Origin: Candidatus Coprousia avicola
GTDB taxonomy: Bacteria; Actinomycetota; Coriobacteriia; Coriobacteriales; Coriobacteriaceae
NCBI GenBank assembly: GCA_018715125.1
Contig: DVMF01000027.1
Coordinates: 1-41,717, forward strand
Direction: 5' to 3'
Length of the DNA: 41,717 nucleotides
The notes under the pieces were generated by a model. That model was not told the origin of the DNA. It worked only from the letters and a program-made list of their open reading frames with translations, and ran no database searches. The first letter of the stretch is position 1. The number at the start of each line of letters is the position of its first letter. The position numbers were made by a program, and so were the translations under genes. Positions 18,694-25,682 of this stretch are shown here, one piece after another.

Positions 18694-19242
18694 TCAAATC
18701 TGAATGCAGAGGTTCTTCTTGGCGTCGGGCCACGAGCAGGCGCAGCGCACGTCCGCCGGACAGGCGAAGCATGGGCGCGAGGCCTTGTCCGCCCGGCAGA
18801 GCAGCTGCTCGAGCGGCTCGGCATCCGCGCGCAGGCGCCGATGCCCGCGAATGGCCGTCACGATGGAGAGACGCTCCACGTCGGTGAAGGCGACGTCCCC
18901 GTCGAGGCTCGCCAGGATATCGCCCGCAAGGCGCGCGCCCGTGAGCTCATGCGGCGCCCCCATGGCGTACTGTGTGGCCTTGCCGATGTCATGCAAGAGT
19001 GCCGCCGCATAGACCACCTCGCGGTCGAGCCCGCAGCCCTCCTCGAGGTTTGCGATCCACATGAGGCGCGCCGTATCGAGCAGATGGCGCAGCTGGTGCC
19101 GGCAGAAGGGGCGGTCGCACTCGAGGTGCGCGAGCCAGCGATATGCGGTTTGATAGGCAGGATGGAGCCAGATCGCATCGACACGCGGCATATTGGGAAG
19201 GCCCTGCTTGTGCGGATACCTCACGTGCGTCTCCGTCATCAT
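18694..19242 (-). CDS. HD-domain phosphohydrolase with Cys-rich C-terminus
   Basis: 182-residue protein. The HD pattern is clear: RHQLRHLLDTARLMW (His), AAALLHDIGKATQY (His-Asp) and a later VTAIRGHRR. Such domains bind metals and hydrolyse phosphate esters, often of nucleotides. The tail CRADKASRPCFACPADVRCACSW...C holds six Cys in about 35 residues and could bind a metal or an Fe-S cluster. The ribosome site GAGGGGAG serves ATG codons at 19242 or 19239. It lies between nrdG and folB on the same strand, so a nucleotide-related role is plausible but unproven. Confidence 0.82.
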   Translation of the reverse strand: MMTETHVRYPHKQGLPNMPRVDAIWLHPAYQTAYRWLAHLECDRPFCRHQLRHLLDTARLMWIANLEEGCGLDREVVYAAALLHDIGKATQYAMGAPHELTGARLAGDILASLDGDVAFTDVERLSIVTAIRGHRRLRADAEPLEQLLCRADKASRPCFACPADVRCACSWPDAKKNLCIQI

Positions 19243-19318
19243 CGCGCTCCCCTCTCCCGCGCAGCGCCCGCGCCGGGACGCCGCCCGACGCCGCCCCGGC
19301 GCGCCGCCGCGCTTGCCG

Positions 19319-19918
19319 CTACATCGAATGCGTCGAATAGACCTCCTCGTCGCGCCAGAGCACCACGGCCTCGGCAAGCGAGCAGCCACGCGCCGCTGCT
19401 GCACGGCGCGTGGCGTTGAGGTCGATCAGGCGCTGGTTGGACGAGCCGCGAAACCGCAGGCTGATATCGTAGAGCTCCTGCATCCAGGGGCCGTCGACCA
19501 AGATGTCTATGGTATCGAGCACGCGGTCGGTCACCTCGGTATGGTGACGGCCGCCGGGCATGAGCTCGTCGAGCACATCGCCCGTGAAGCACCAGATTGT
19601 CTTCGCCGGACTGCCGTCCGCGTGCACCCCGCGCGGGAACCGCGCGCGCACCCGCTCGAGAAACGACACGAGTCCGCGCTGGTTCTCGGGCTCCATGGGC
19701 TCGCCGCCCAGCACGGTGAGACCGTCGGCAAACGGATGGTCGAGGCTCTCGATGATCCGGTCCTCCACCTCACGGGTAAAGGGCTCCCCCGCCGCAAAGC
19801 TCCACGCACCCGAGTTAAAGCACCCCGGGCACCCGCGCCGGCAGCCGGAGACGAACAGCGACGTGCGCACGCCCTCGCCGTTGGCGATGTCGGAGTATTT
19901 GATCTCGGCGTAGTTCAT
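19319..19918 (-). CDS. nrdG: Anaerobic ribonucleotide reductase activating protein
   Basis: 199-residue radical-SAM enzyme that installs the glycyl radical on NrdD. The cluster motif CxxxCxxC is visible as CRRGCPGCF near residue 26, preceded by the NrdG-typical YSDIANGEGVRTSLFVSGC; LTVLGGEPM is the SAM-binding GGE motif. The ribosome site GGGAGAGGGGG precedes the ATG at 19918. Downstream of nrdD by 116 nt on the same strand, it is probably co-transcribed with it. A 34-bp repeat pair and a 12-bp tandem repeat fill the nrdD-nrdG gap. Confidence 0.95.
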   Translation of the reverse strand: MNYAEIKYSDIANGEGVRTSLFVSGCRRGCPGCFNSGAWSFAAGEPFTREVEDRIIESLDHPFADGLTVLGGEPMEPENQRGLVSFLERVRARFPRGVHADGSPAKTIWCFTGDVLDELMPGGRHHTEVTDRVLDTIDILVDGPWMQELYDISLRFRGSSNQRLIDLNATRRAAAARGCSLAEAVVLWRDEEVYSTHSM

Positions 19919-19952
19919 CGCCAGCCCCCTCTCCCCTTACCGAATGCAGGCA

Positions 19953-20034
19953 GATGCGTCGAAACGGCCCCGGCCTCACAGGGGCGGATGCGTCAAAACG
20001 ACCCCGTCCCCAAACGAGCACCCAAACGAGCACC
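19953..20034. repeat. Short direct repeats between nrdG and nrdD
   Basis: Two 20-mers with 18 of 20 identical bases, GATGCGTCGAAACGGCCCCG (19953-19972) and GATGCGTCAAAACGACCCCG (19987-20006), are 34 bp apart. They are followed by two perfect tandem copies of CAAACGAGCACC (20011-20022 and 20023-20034) that end at the nrdD stop codon. They look like a small REP-type intergenic element; function unknown. Confidence 0.65.
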
Positions 20035-22257
20035 TTACAGGTGCAGCACGCGGTCGCGGATCTCCTCGGTGCGCCCCTGGTTCCAGAACTGCGTGCCGAT
20101 GTAGCCGCACGTACGGCGGGCGACGTTCAGCTTCTCCTGGTCGCGGTTGCCGCAGTTGGGGCACTCCCACACCAGCTTGCCGTCATCCTCCACGATCTTG
20201 ATCTCGCCGTCGTAGCCGCACACCTGGCAGTAGTCGCTCTTGGTGTTGAGCTCGGCGTACATGATGTTCTCGTAGATGTACTGCATGACGCGGATGACGG
20301 CCTTGAGGTTGTCCTGCATGTTGGGCACCTCGACGTAGGAGATGGCGCCGCCGGGCGAGAGCGCCTGGAACTCGCTCTCGAACTTGAGCTTGTCGAACGC
20401 GTCGATCTTCTCGGACACGTGCACGTGGTAGCTGTTGGTGATGTAGCCCTTGTCCGTCACGCCGGGGATGATGCCGAAGCGGCGCTGCAGGCACTTGGCG
20501 AACTTGTAGGTGGTCGACTCGAGCGGGGTGCCGTAGAGCGAGTAGTCGATGTCCTCGGCGGCCTTCCACGCGGCGCACTTGTCGTTCATGTGCTGCATGA
20601 CGGCGAGCGCGAAGTCCTTGCCGTGCTCGTCGGTGTGGCTCACGCCCTTCATGTAGCGCACGCACTCGTAGAGGCCGGCGTAGCCGAGCGAGATGGTCGA
20701 GTAGCCGCCGTACAGGAGCTTGTCGATGGTCTCGCCCTTGTCGAGGCGGGCGAGCGCGCCGTACTGCCACAGGATGGGCGCGGCGTCCGAGAGCGTGCCC
20801 TTGAGACGCTCGTGACGGCAGCGCAGGGCCTTGTGGCAGAGCTCGAGGCGCTCGTCGAAGATCTCCCAGAACTTCTGCTCGTCACGACCCGAGGAGCACG
20901 CCACGTCCACGAGGTTGATGGTGACGACGCCCTGGTTGAAGCGGCCGTAATACTTGGGCTTGCCCGGCTCGTAGTTCTTGGCGCGCGCCACGTTGCCGTA
21001 CCCGTTGCCGGAACGGTCGGGCGTGAGGAAGCTGCGGCAGCCCATGCAGGTATAGACGTCGCCCTCGCCCGGCTTCTCGCCCGCCGACAACTTGAGCTCG
21101 CGCATCTTCTTGGCGGAGATGTAGTCGGGCACCATGCGCTTGGCGGTGCACTTGGCCGCAAGCTGCGTGAGGTAGAAGTACGGGCTGTCCTCGTAGACGT
21201 TGTCCTCGTCGAGCACGTAGATGAGCTTGGGGAAGGCGGGGGTGATCCACACGCCAGCCTCGTTCTTCACGCCCTCGTAGCGCTGGCGGAGCGTCTCCTC
21301 GATGATCATCGCGAGGTCGTGCTTCTCGGCCTCTGTGCGGGCCTCGCCGAGGTACATGAACACCGTCACGAACGGCGCCTGGCCGTTGGTGGTCATAAGC
21401 GTAACGACCTGGTACTGGATGGTCTGCACGCCGCGGCGGATCTCGTCGCGCAGGCGCTCCTCCACCACCTCGGCGATCTTATCCTGGGGCGCGTCGACAC
21501 CGAGCTCGGAGAGCTCCGTCTCGACCTGGCGGCGGATCTTCTGGCGGCTGACCTCCACAAACGGCGCGAGATGCGTGAGCGAAATGGACTGGCCGCCGTA
21601 CTGGCAGCTCGCCACCTGGGCGATGATCTGCGTGGCGATGTTGCACGCCGTCGAGAAGCTGTGGGGGCGCTCGATGAGCGTGCCGGAGATGACGGTGCCG
21701 TTCTGCAGCATGTCCTCGAGGTTCACGAGGTCGCAGTTGTGCATGTGCTGGGCGAAGTAGTCGGAGTCGTGGAAGTGGATGATACCCTCGTTGTGGGCCT
21801 CCACGACATCGGCCGGGAGCAGCACGCGGTTGGTGAGGTCCTTGGAGACCTCGCCGGCCATGTAGTCGCGCTGCACGGAGTTGACGGTGGGGTTCTTGTT
21901 GGAGTTCTCCTGCTTGACCTCTTCGTTGTTGCACTCGATGAGGGAGAGGATCTTGTCGTCGGTCGTGTTCTTCTGGCGCTTCAGGCCCTGCACGTAGCGG
22001 TAGATGATGTACTTGCGCGCGACCTCGAACTTGTCGAGCTTCATGAGCTCGTCCTCGACGAGGTCCTGGACCTCCTCCACCGAAACGGTGTGGCCGGCGT
22101 TCTCGCACGCCTCCGTCACGTTCTGCGAGGCGTAGATCACCTGACGCTCCGTCAGGCGATCGCTCTCCTGAACGTCGAGATTGGCGGCGCGGATGGCGTT
22201 CTCGATCTTGGTGATGTCGAAGGCTACCTCGGTACCGCTGCGCTTGATGATCTTCAT
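20035..22257 (-). CDS. nrdD: Anaerobic (class III) ribonucleoside-triphosphate reductase
   Basis: 740-residue enzyme that makes deoxyribonucleotides without oxygen. The N-terminus is an ATP-cone (MKIIKRSGTEVAFDITKIE), the allosteric domain. The barrel includes HNEGIIHFHDSDYF and CMGCRSFLTP. The C-terminal zinc site has two CxxC pairs (CQVCGYDG, CPNCGNRD), followed by the glycyl-radical loop RRTCGYIG. The ATG at 22257 follows ACGAGGATTCGC; the open frame upstream to 22407 would overlap the NrdR box region. Paired NrdR boxes lie about 145-190 nt upstream, which fits repression by NrdR when dATP is high. Confidence 0.97.
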   Translation of the reverse strand: MKIIKRSGTEVAFDITKIENAIRAANLDVQESDRLTERQVIYASQNVTEACENAGHTVSVEEVQDLVEDELMKLDKFEVARKYIIYRYVQGLKRQKNTTDDKILSLIECNNEEVKQENSNKNPTVNSVQRDYMAGEVSKDLTNRVLLPADVVEAHNEGIIHFHDSDYFAQHMHNCDLVNLEDMLQNGTVISGTLIERPHSFSTACNIATQIIAQVASCQYGGQSISLTHLAPFVEVSRQKIRRQVETELSELGVDAPQDKIAEVVEERLRDEIRRGVQTIQYQVVTLMTTNGQAPFVTVFMYLGEARTEAEKHDLAMIIEETLRQRYEGVKNEAGVWITPAFPKLIYVLDEDNVYEDSPYFYLTQLAAKCTAKRMVPDYISAKKMRELKLSAGEKPGEGDVYTCMGCRSFLTPDRSGNGYGNVARAKNYEPGKPKYYGRFNQGVVTINLVDVACSSGRDEQKFWEIFDERLELCHKALRCRHERLKGTLSDAAPILWQYGALARLDKGETIDKLLYGGYSTISLGYAGLYECVRYMKGVSHTDEHGKDFALAVMQHMNDKCAAWKAAEDIDYSLYGTPLESTTYKFAKCLQRRFGIIPGVTDKGYITNSYHVHVSEKIDAFDKLKFESEFQALSPGGAISYVEVPNMQDNLKAVIRVMQYIYENIMYAELNTKSDYCQVCGYDGEIKIVEDDGKLVWECPNCGNRDQEKLNVARRTCGYIGTQFWNQGRTEEIRDRVLHL

Positions 22258-22400
22258 GCGAATCCTCGTATCTGTCGCAAGTCTTCTGGGTCGGGCCCCG
22301 GGCCGCACAAAACCCACCGCCCGGGCCCCATGGGGTGAGGCGGCACGGTGCAACGGGTATGTGGCGCGAGAGCGTGATATCCATAATAGGCTACCGGAGC

Positions 22401-22445
22401 TCACCATATGCTGAGGATTTTTCTCTTCCCAACACTACATGTTGT
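22401..22445 (-). promoter_or_regulatory. Pair of NrdR boxes upstream of nrdD
   Basis: ACACTACATGTTGT (22432-22445) matches the NrdR consensus ACACWATATNTTGT at all but one fixed position. A weaker partner, TCACCATATGCTGA (22401-22414), starts exactly 31 bp away, the three-turn spacing typical of NrdR sites. A TATTAT -10-like box (minus strand, 22383-22388) follows on the nrdD side. NrdR repression of nrdDG is inferred. Confidence 0.75.
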
Positions 22446-22640
22446 GTTTCTGCAGGTGAAAGCAATTGGTGAAGTTACGGACACATTACCTTTTGGTTGA
22501 GAGCGGAGCGCCCGCGCTCGCACCCCGGCGCCCTCACCTGCAGGGGTTTGGATTTTGAAGTTTTTGGGTCTCAGAATAGTTCCACAAGTCCGACCGTTCG
22601 CCTATCGGCAAACGGATGAAAAAATCTCTTGACCTAGATG
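22446..22640. other. Gene-free stretch with RNA-like folding potential
   Basis: No gene is visible here. It has a perfect 10-bp inverted repeat, CTGCAGGTGA (22450-22459) and TCACCTGCAG (22534-22543), enclosing further GC stems such as GAGCG/CGCTC. It also has a local hairpin CCGTTCGCC/GGCAAACGG (22594-22615) and a T-rich unpaired stretch in between. It could be part of a long nrdD leader, a separate small RNA, or a dispersed repeat. Confidence 0.4.
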
Positions 22641-22648
22641 TTGTGGAC

Positions 22649-22675
22649 GGGCCCTCCGCGTGCCGGCGCGGGGCC
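22649..22675 (-). terminator. Weak GC hairpin after the C39 peptidase gene
   Basis: GGCCC-rich arms flank CGCG...CGCG just past the peptidase stop on the minus strand, with one bulge. The expected T run is not adjacent; a six-T run appears about 30 nt later. It may end the peptidase transcript, but the match is imperfect. Confidence 0.3.
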
Positions 22676-22678
22676 GCA

Positions 22679-23521
22679 TCAGGAGCCGAGCGCCCACAGG
22701 TTGCTCGCCTGGTCGAGCACGCGCTCGATATCCCACGTGGTGTGCGTCCGCTCGGCGCTGTTGGGGTCGTGCACGATCACGGTGCCGTCCTCGGCGACGC
22801 CCGCAAGCACGATGAAGTGCCCCGTCGTGGTGAAGTCTCCGGGCCGGACGCTCGCGATGACCACGGAGCCCGCCTCGAGCGCCGCGCGCACCTGCGACGC
22901 GTCTGCCGGCAGCTCAACGCTCGCAAGCCCCAGCTGGGCGGCGCCCTCCGTCATGAACGACCATGCCGTCATGCCGTCCACCGTGTAGCCGCCGCGCTCC
23001 GCGAAGGCGGCCATGTCCGCGGGCGTCATGTCATCGCGCCCCGTGAGCGCAACGTACGCCATGGTGAGGCAGGTGGGGCCGCAGCCGTTCTCGCCCACGG
23101 TGCCGCCCGCATAGGGCTCGGCGGCCCATGCGAGGTCGGTCTGGTAGAGCTCGGGCACCTCGCCGGCGCGCCATGCGGAGCGGGGCGTGGAGGCAGGGCC
23201 CGAGCCCGCGAGGCCGGAGAGCACCGCGTCCCCGACCGCCGCCCACGCGCCGCCGTCGGCAACCGCGCCCAGCGCGCCGGCGCACGCAAGCCCGAGCGCC
23301 ACGAGGGCGAGCGCCGCTGCGAGCAAGCGCCGCCCGAGACGGGGCCCACGCCGGTACCGCGCCCTCCTCAAGACCCCTCGGCGTCCACCCGATGCGGTGC
23401 CCGCGGGGCGCCGCCTTGCGGGCACCGGCGCGCGCGCCGCGCCCAAGGGGGCCGTGTTGCCGATAGGCTCCGCCGCGTACCCGCGCCCACCTGCCGCAAA
23501 TCGATAAGAGCTGCCGTTCAT
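22679..23521 (-). CDS. Membrane-anchored C39-type cysteine peptidase
   Basis: 280-residue protein. A basic, Arg-rich cytosolic N-terminus (about 65 residues) leads into one hydrophobic segment (LLAAALALVALGLACAGAL, about 66-85), so the rest is probably extracellular. The C-terminal peptidase domain starts near residue 120 and has ENGCGPTCLTMAY (catalytic Cys147), TTGHFIVLAG (His235) and IVHDPNS (Asp252), the Cys-His-Asp layout of C39-like (C39_2) papain-fold peptidases. The substrate is unknown; cell wall or secreted peptides are possible. AAAGGACACGC precedes the ATG. Its promoter carries the same operator as the adjacent two-component operon, so it is probably a target of that regulator. 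Confidence 0.85.
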   Translation of the reverse strand: MNGSSYRFAAGGRGYAAEPIGNTAPLGAARAPVPARRRPAGTASGGRRGVLRRARYRRGPRLGRRLLAAALALVALGLACAGALGAVADGGAWAAVGDAVLSGLAGSGPASTPRSAWRAGEVPELYQTDLAWAAEPYAGGTVGENGCGPTCLTMAYVALTGRDDMTPADMAAFAERGGYTVDGMTAWSFMTEGAAQLGLASVELPADASQVRAALEAGSVVIASVRPGDFTTTGHFIVLAGVAEDGTVIVHDPNSAERTHTTWDIERVLDQASNLWALGS

Positions 23522-23554
23522 GCGTGTCCTTTCTCTCGGGGATGACCTGCATCC

Positions 23555-23599
23555 ACCATAGGGAGGGCCCGCATAACGAGTCTTGAGGGAAACCCTAAG
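23555..23599 (-). promoter_or_regulatory. Response-regulator operator and -10 box before the C39 peptidase
   Basis: On the minus strand CTTAGGGTTTCCCTCAAG (23582-23599) is followed 21 nt later by TATGGT (23555-23560). The same 18-mer, with 15 of 18 identical bases, and a TATGCT box lie before the response regulator gene at 25611-25654. The operator sits about where a -35 box would be, as in promoters activated by OmpR-type regulators. Confidence 0.7.
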
Positions 23600-23625
23600 C
23601 TTTGGTTAACGCCGCCGCGAGCACC

Positions 23626-24879
23626 CTAGGCCGGCAGCTCGACGGTGAAGGTCGTGATACCCGCCTCGCTCGCCGCGGCGATCGTGCCGCCGTGGAGCTC
23701 CACAATCTCGCGCGCGATGGCAAGGCCCAGGCCGGCACCGCCCGTAGAGGTCGCCCGCGTCTCATCCAGACGGAAGAACTTATCGAAAATCGCCTTGAGC
23801 TTGTGCGGCGGGATGGTCGCCCCCTCATCGGTAACGGCAACCCGCACCCAGGGCGCCCCGTCCCGCTCCACGCGCTCCACCGCGACCGCGATCTTTGTGC
23901 CCTCGCGGCTGTAGGCGACGGCATTTTTGAGGATGTTGTTGAACACGCGCGCCAAGCGGCCCGGGTCGGCCTCGATCACCAGCTCCGCACCCGGCGACTC
24001 GACGCTCACCGGAGTGCCCTCCACCGTGAGCGCGCAGGTGTTGCCGTGCGCCTGCAGCAGCGGGTAGAACTCGTCTGCCATCTGCACGAGCAGGTACGAC
24101 AGGTCGACCGGCTCGACCTCCAGCTCGATGTGCGAGAGGTTGTAGCGCGTGATGTCGAAGAACTCGTTGATGAGCCGCTCCAGGCGCCGTGCCTTGTCGA
24201 GGGTGATGCCCACGTAGCGGCAGCGCTGCTCGCGCTGCATCTCGGGGATCTCGTCCAGAAGCGACAGGTACCCGATCACCGAGGTGAGCGGGGTCTTGAG
24301 GTCGTGGGCGAGGTAGGTGATGAGGTCGCTGCGGCGCTGCGCCTCGTCGCGAAGCGCCCGCTCGTGCGAGAGCATGGTCGCCTTGACCTCGGTCGCCGTG
24401 AGGGCGAGCGCGCCGAACTCCTCGGGAAAGACCTCGCTCGCCTCGGCATCGTGCCGCATGAAGAACGAGAGCAGCCCCGCGGAGCGCTCGGCGGCCCGCC
24501 GCTCGCCGCGGCGCGCCCCGAGGTACGCGGCGAACGTCGCCACCGCCACCAAGACGAGCACGAAGACGAGCCCGAGCCGCAGGAAGAACTCCTTCGCCCC
24601 GGTGGGGTCGAAGACGAGGTTGTAGGTCATCCCCGTCTGGTAGTCGACCTCCCAGGTGGAGACGAAGGTGCCGAAGAACCAGTCGACGAACGCGCCGTTC
24701 ATGCCGTCGTCGACGAAGCGGAAGAGCAGCAGGTAGAGCATGACGCCCACCGCGCCCCCCGCCACGAGGACCGCGGCGATAAGAAGGCGCTCGCGGCGGC
24801 GGCCGGCGCGCGCGGCGGCGGGAAGGGAGGTCTCGACGGGCGCCTCGGGGCGTCCGGCAGCGTTGCTCTCAGCGTTCAA
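23626..24879 (-). CDS. Sensor histidine kinase (VanS-like)
   Basis: 417-residue membrane kinase. Two membrane segments (about residues 32-53 and 99-120) enclose an outer loop of about 45 residues. The dimerisation domain has YLAHDLKTPLTSVIGY with the phosphorylated His192; the ATPase domain has FNNILKNAVAYS (N box), DEGATIPP (G1) and GGAGLGLAIA (G2). The AHDLKTPLTSVIGYL wording and the short sensor loop are typical of VanS-type kinases. The start is probably the TTG at 24879, which overlaps the end of the response regulator by 11 nt; no ATG exists before the first membrane segment, and the longer frame only retraces the regulator in another frame. No van ligase genes are present, so the signal is unknown. 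Confidence 0.93.
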   Translation of the reverse strand: MNAESNAAGRPEAPVETSLPAAARAGRRRERLLIAAVLVAGGAVGVMLYLLLFRFVDDGMNGAFVDWFFGTFVSTWEVDYQTGMTYNLVFDPTGAKEFFLRLGLVFVLVLVAVATFAAYLGARRGERRAAERSAGLLSFFMRHDAEASEVFPEEFGALALTATEVKATMLSHERALRDEAQRRSDLITYLAHDLKTPLTSVIGYLSLLDEIPEMQREQRCRYVGITLDKARRLERLINEFFDITRYNLSHIELEVEPVDLSYLLVQMADEFYPLLQAHGNTCALTVEGTPVSVESPGAELVIEADPGRLARVFNNILKNAVAYSREGTKIAVAVERVERDGAPWVRVAVTDEGATIPPHKLKAIFDKFFRLDETRATSTGGAGLGLAIAREIVELHGGTIAAASEAGITTFTVELPA

Positions 24880-25582
24880 TCTTGTACCCGCACCCCCATA
24901 CGGTCTTGATGTACTTGGGCTCATCGAAGGAGTCCCCCAACTTCTCGCGCAGATGGCGGATGTGCACCGTGATCGAGCCCGAGCCGTTCTCATAGTAGGC
25001 GTCGCCGAAGATCTTGCAGTAGAGCTCGCGGGCGGAGACCACCGCGCCGTTCGCCTCGAGCAGAATCCGCAAGATGGAGAACTCCGTGGGCGTGAGCGCG
25101 AGCGGGCGCTCGTTGAGCGTGCAGGCGTGCGCCGGCACATCGAGCACGAGCCCCGCATAGGTGAGGACCTCGCCGCGACGCGTATCCTCGGCCCCAGATG
25201 CAGAATAGGTTTTATACCGCCTGAGCTGCGCCTTGACCCGCGCGACGAGCTCGAGGGGCAAGAAGGGCTTCACCACGTAATCGTCGGCCCCCAGCGTGAG
25301 CCCCGTGACGCGGTCGACCTCCTCGCCCTTGGCGGTGAGCATGATGACGGGATAGGTGTGGCGCTCGCGGATCTTACGGCAGAGGGCGAAGCCGTCGACA
25401 CCGGGCAGCATCACATCGAGGAGCGCCAAGTCGAACGGGGGCGCCGCCGCGTCCTCGATACGCGCGAGGGCGCGGGCGCCGTCGACGAACACCTCGACGA
25501 TAAAGCCCTCGTTCTCGAGGTAGACCCGCACCAGGTCGCCGATCTCGCGCTCGTCGTCGACCATGAGAATCCGCTCCGCCAC
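24869..25582 (-). CDS. OmpR-family response regulator (VanR-like)
   Basis: 237-residue DNA-binding regulator. The receiver domain has ILMVDDEREI (acidic pocket), LLDVMLPGVDG with the phospho-accepting Asp56, MLTAKG and ADDYVVKPF (switch Lys). The C-terminal winged helix is complete (LTPTEFSILRILLEANGAVVSARELY, YIKTVWGCGYKIER). It is the first gene of a two-gene operon with the kinase. The ATG at 25582 is preceded by AGAGAAAGGGGCACGCG. An 18-bp operator and -10 box upstream are shared with the C39 peptidase promoter, which suggests autoactivation and control of that peptidase. Confidence 0.95.
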   Translation of the reverse strand: MAERILMVDDEREIGDLVRVYLENEGFIVEVFVDGARALARIEDAAAPPFDLALLDVMLPGVDGFALCRKIRERHTYPVIMLTAKGEEVDRVTGLTLGADDYVVKPFLPLELVARVKAQLRRYKTYSASGAEDTRRGEVLTYAGLVLDVPAHACTLNERPLALTPTEFSILRILLEANGAVVSARELYCKIFGDAYYENGSGSITVHIRHLREKLGDSFDEPKYIKTVWGCGYKIER

Positions 25583-25610
25583 GCGTGCCCCTTTCTCTCA
25601 TCCCCCACGC

Positions 25611-25654
25611 AGCATAGCGCGGGCACGGCCGGCGAACATGAAGGAATTCCTAAG
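25611..25654 (-). promoter_or_regulatory. Operator and -10 box before the two-component operon
   Basis: On the minus strand CTTAGGAATTCCTTCATG (25637-25654), containing the perfect palindrome AGGAATTCCT, is followed 20 nt later by TATGCT (25611-25616). The arrangement copies that before the C39 peptidase (15 of 18 bases shared, -10 offset 20 against 21). It is probably the binding site of the encoded regulator. Confidence 0.7.
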
Positions 25655-25682
25655 ACCGGGCGGCGCGAGCACTCCGAGGGCA

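Noticed and set aside
19954-22338. 794-codon plus-strand open frame
   Set aside because: It is the antisense of nrdD, whose motifs are complete on the other strand. Long antisense frames are expected in GC-rich DNA; the same applies to 1543-3114 (pgi) and 27086-29914 (polA).
22629-22634. TTGACC on the plus strand as a -35 box
   Set aside because: No -10 box at 16-18 bp and the downstream gene is on the other strand.
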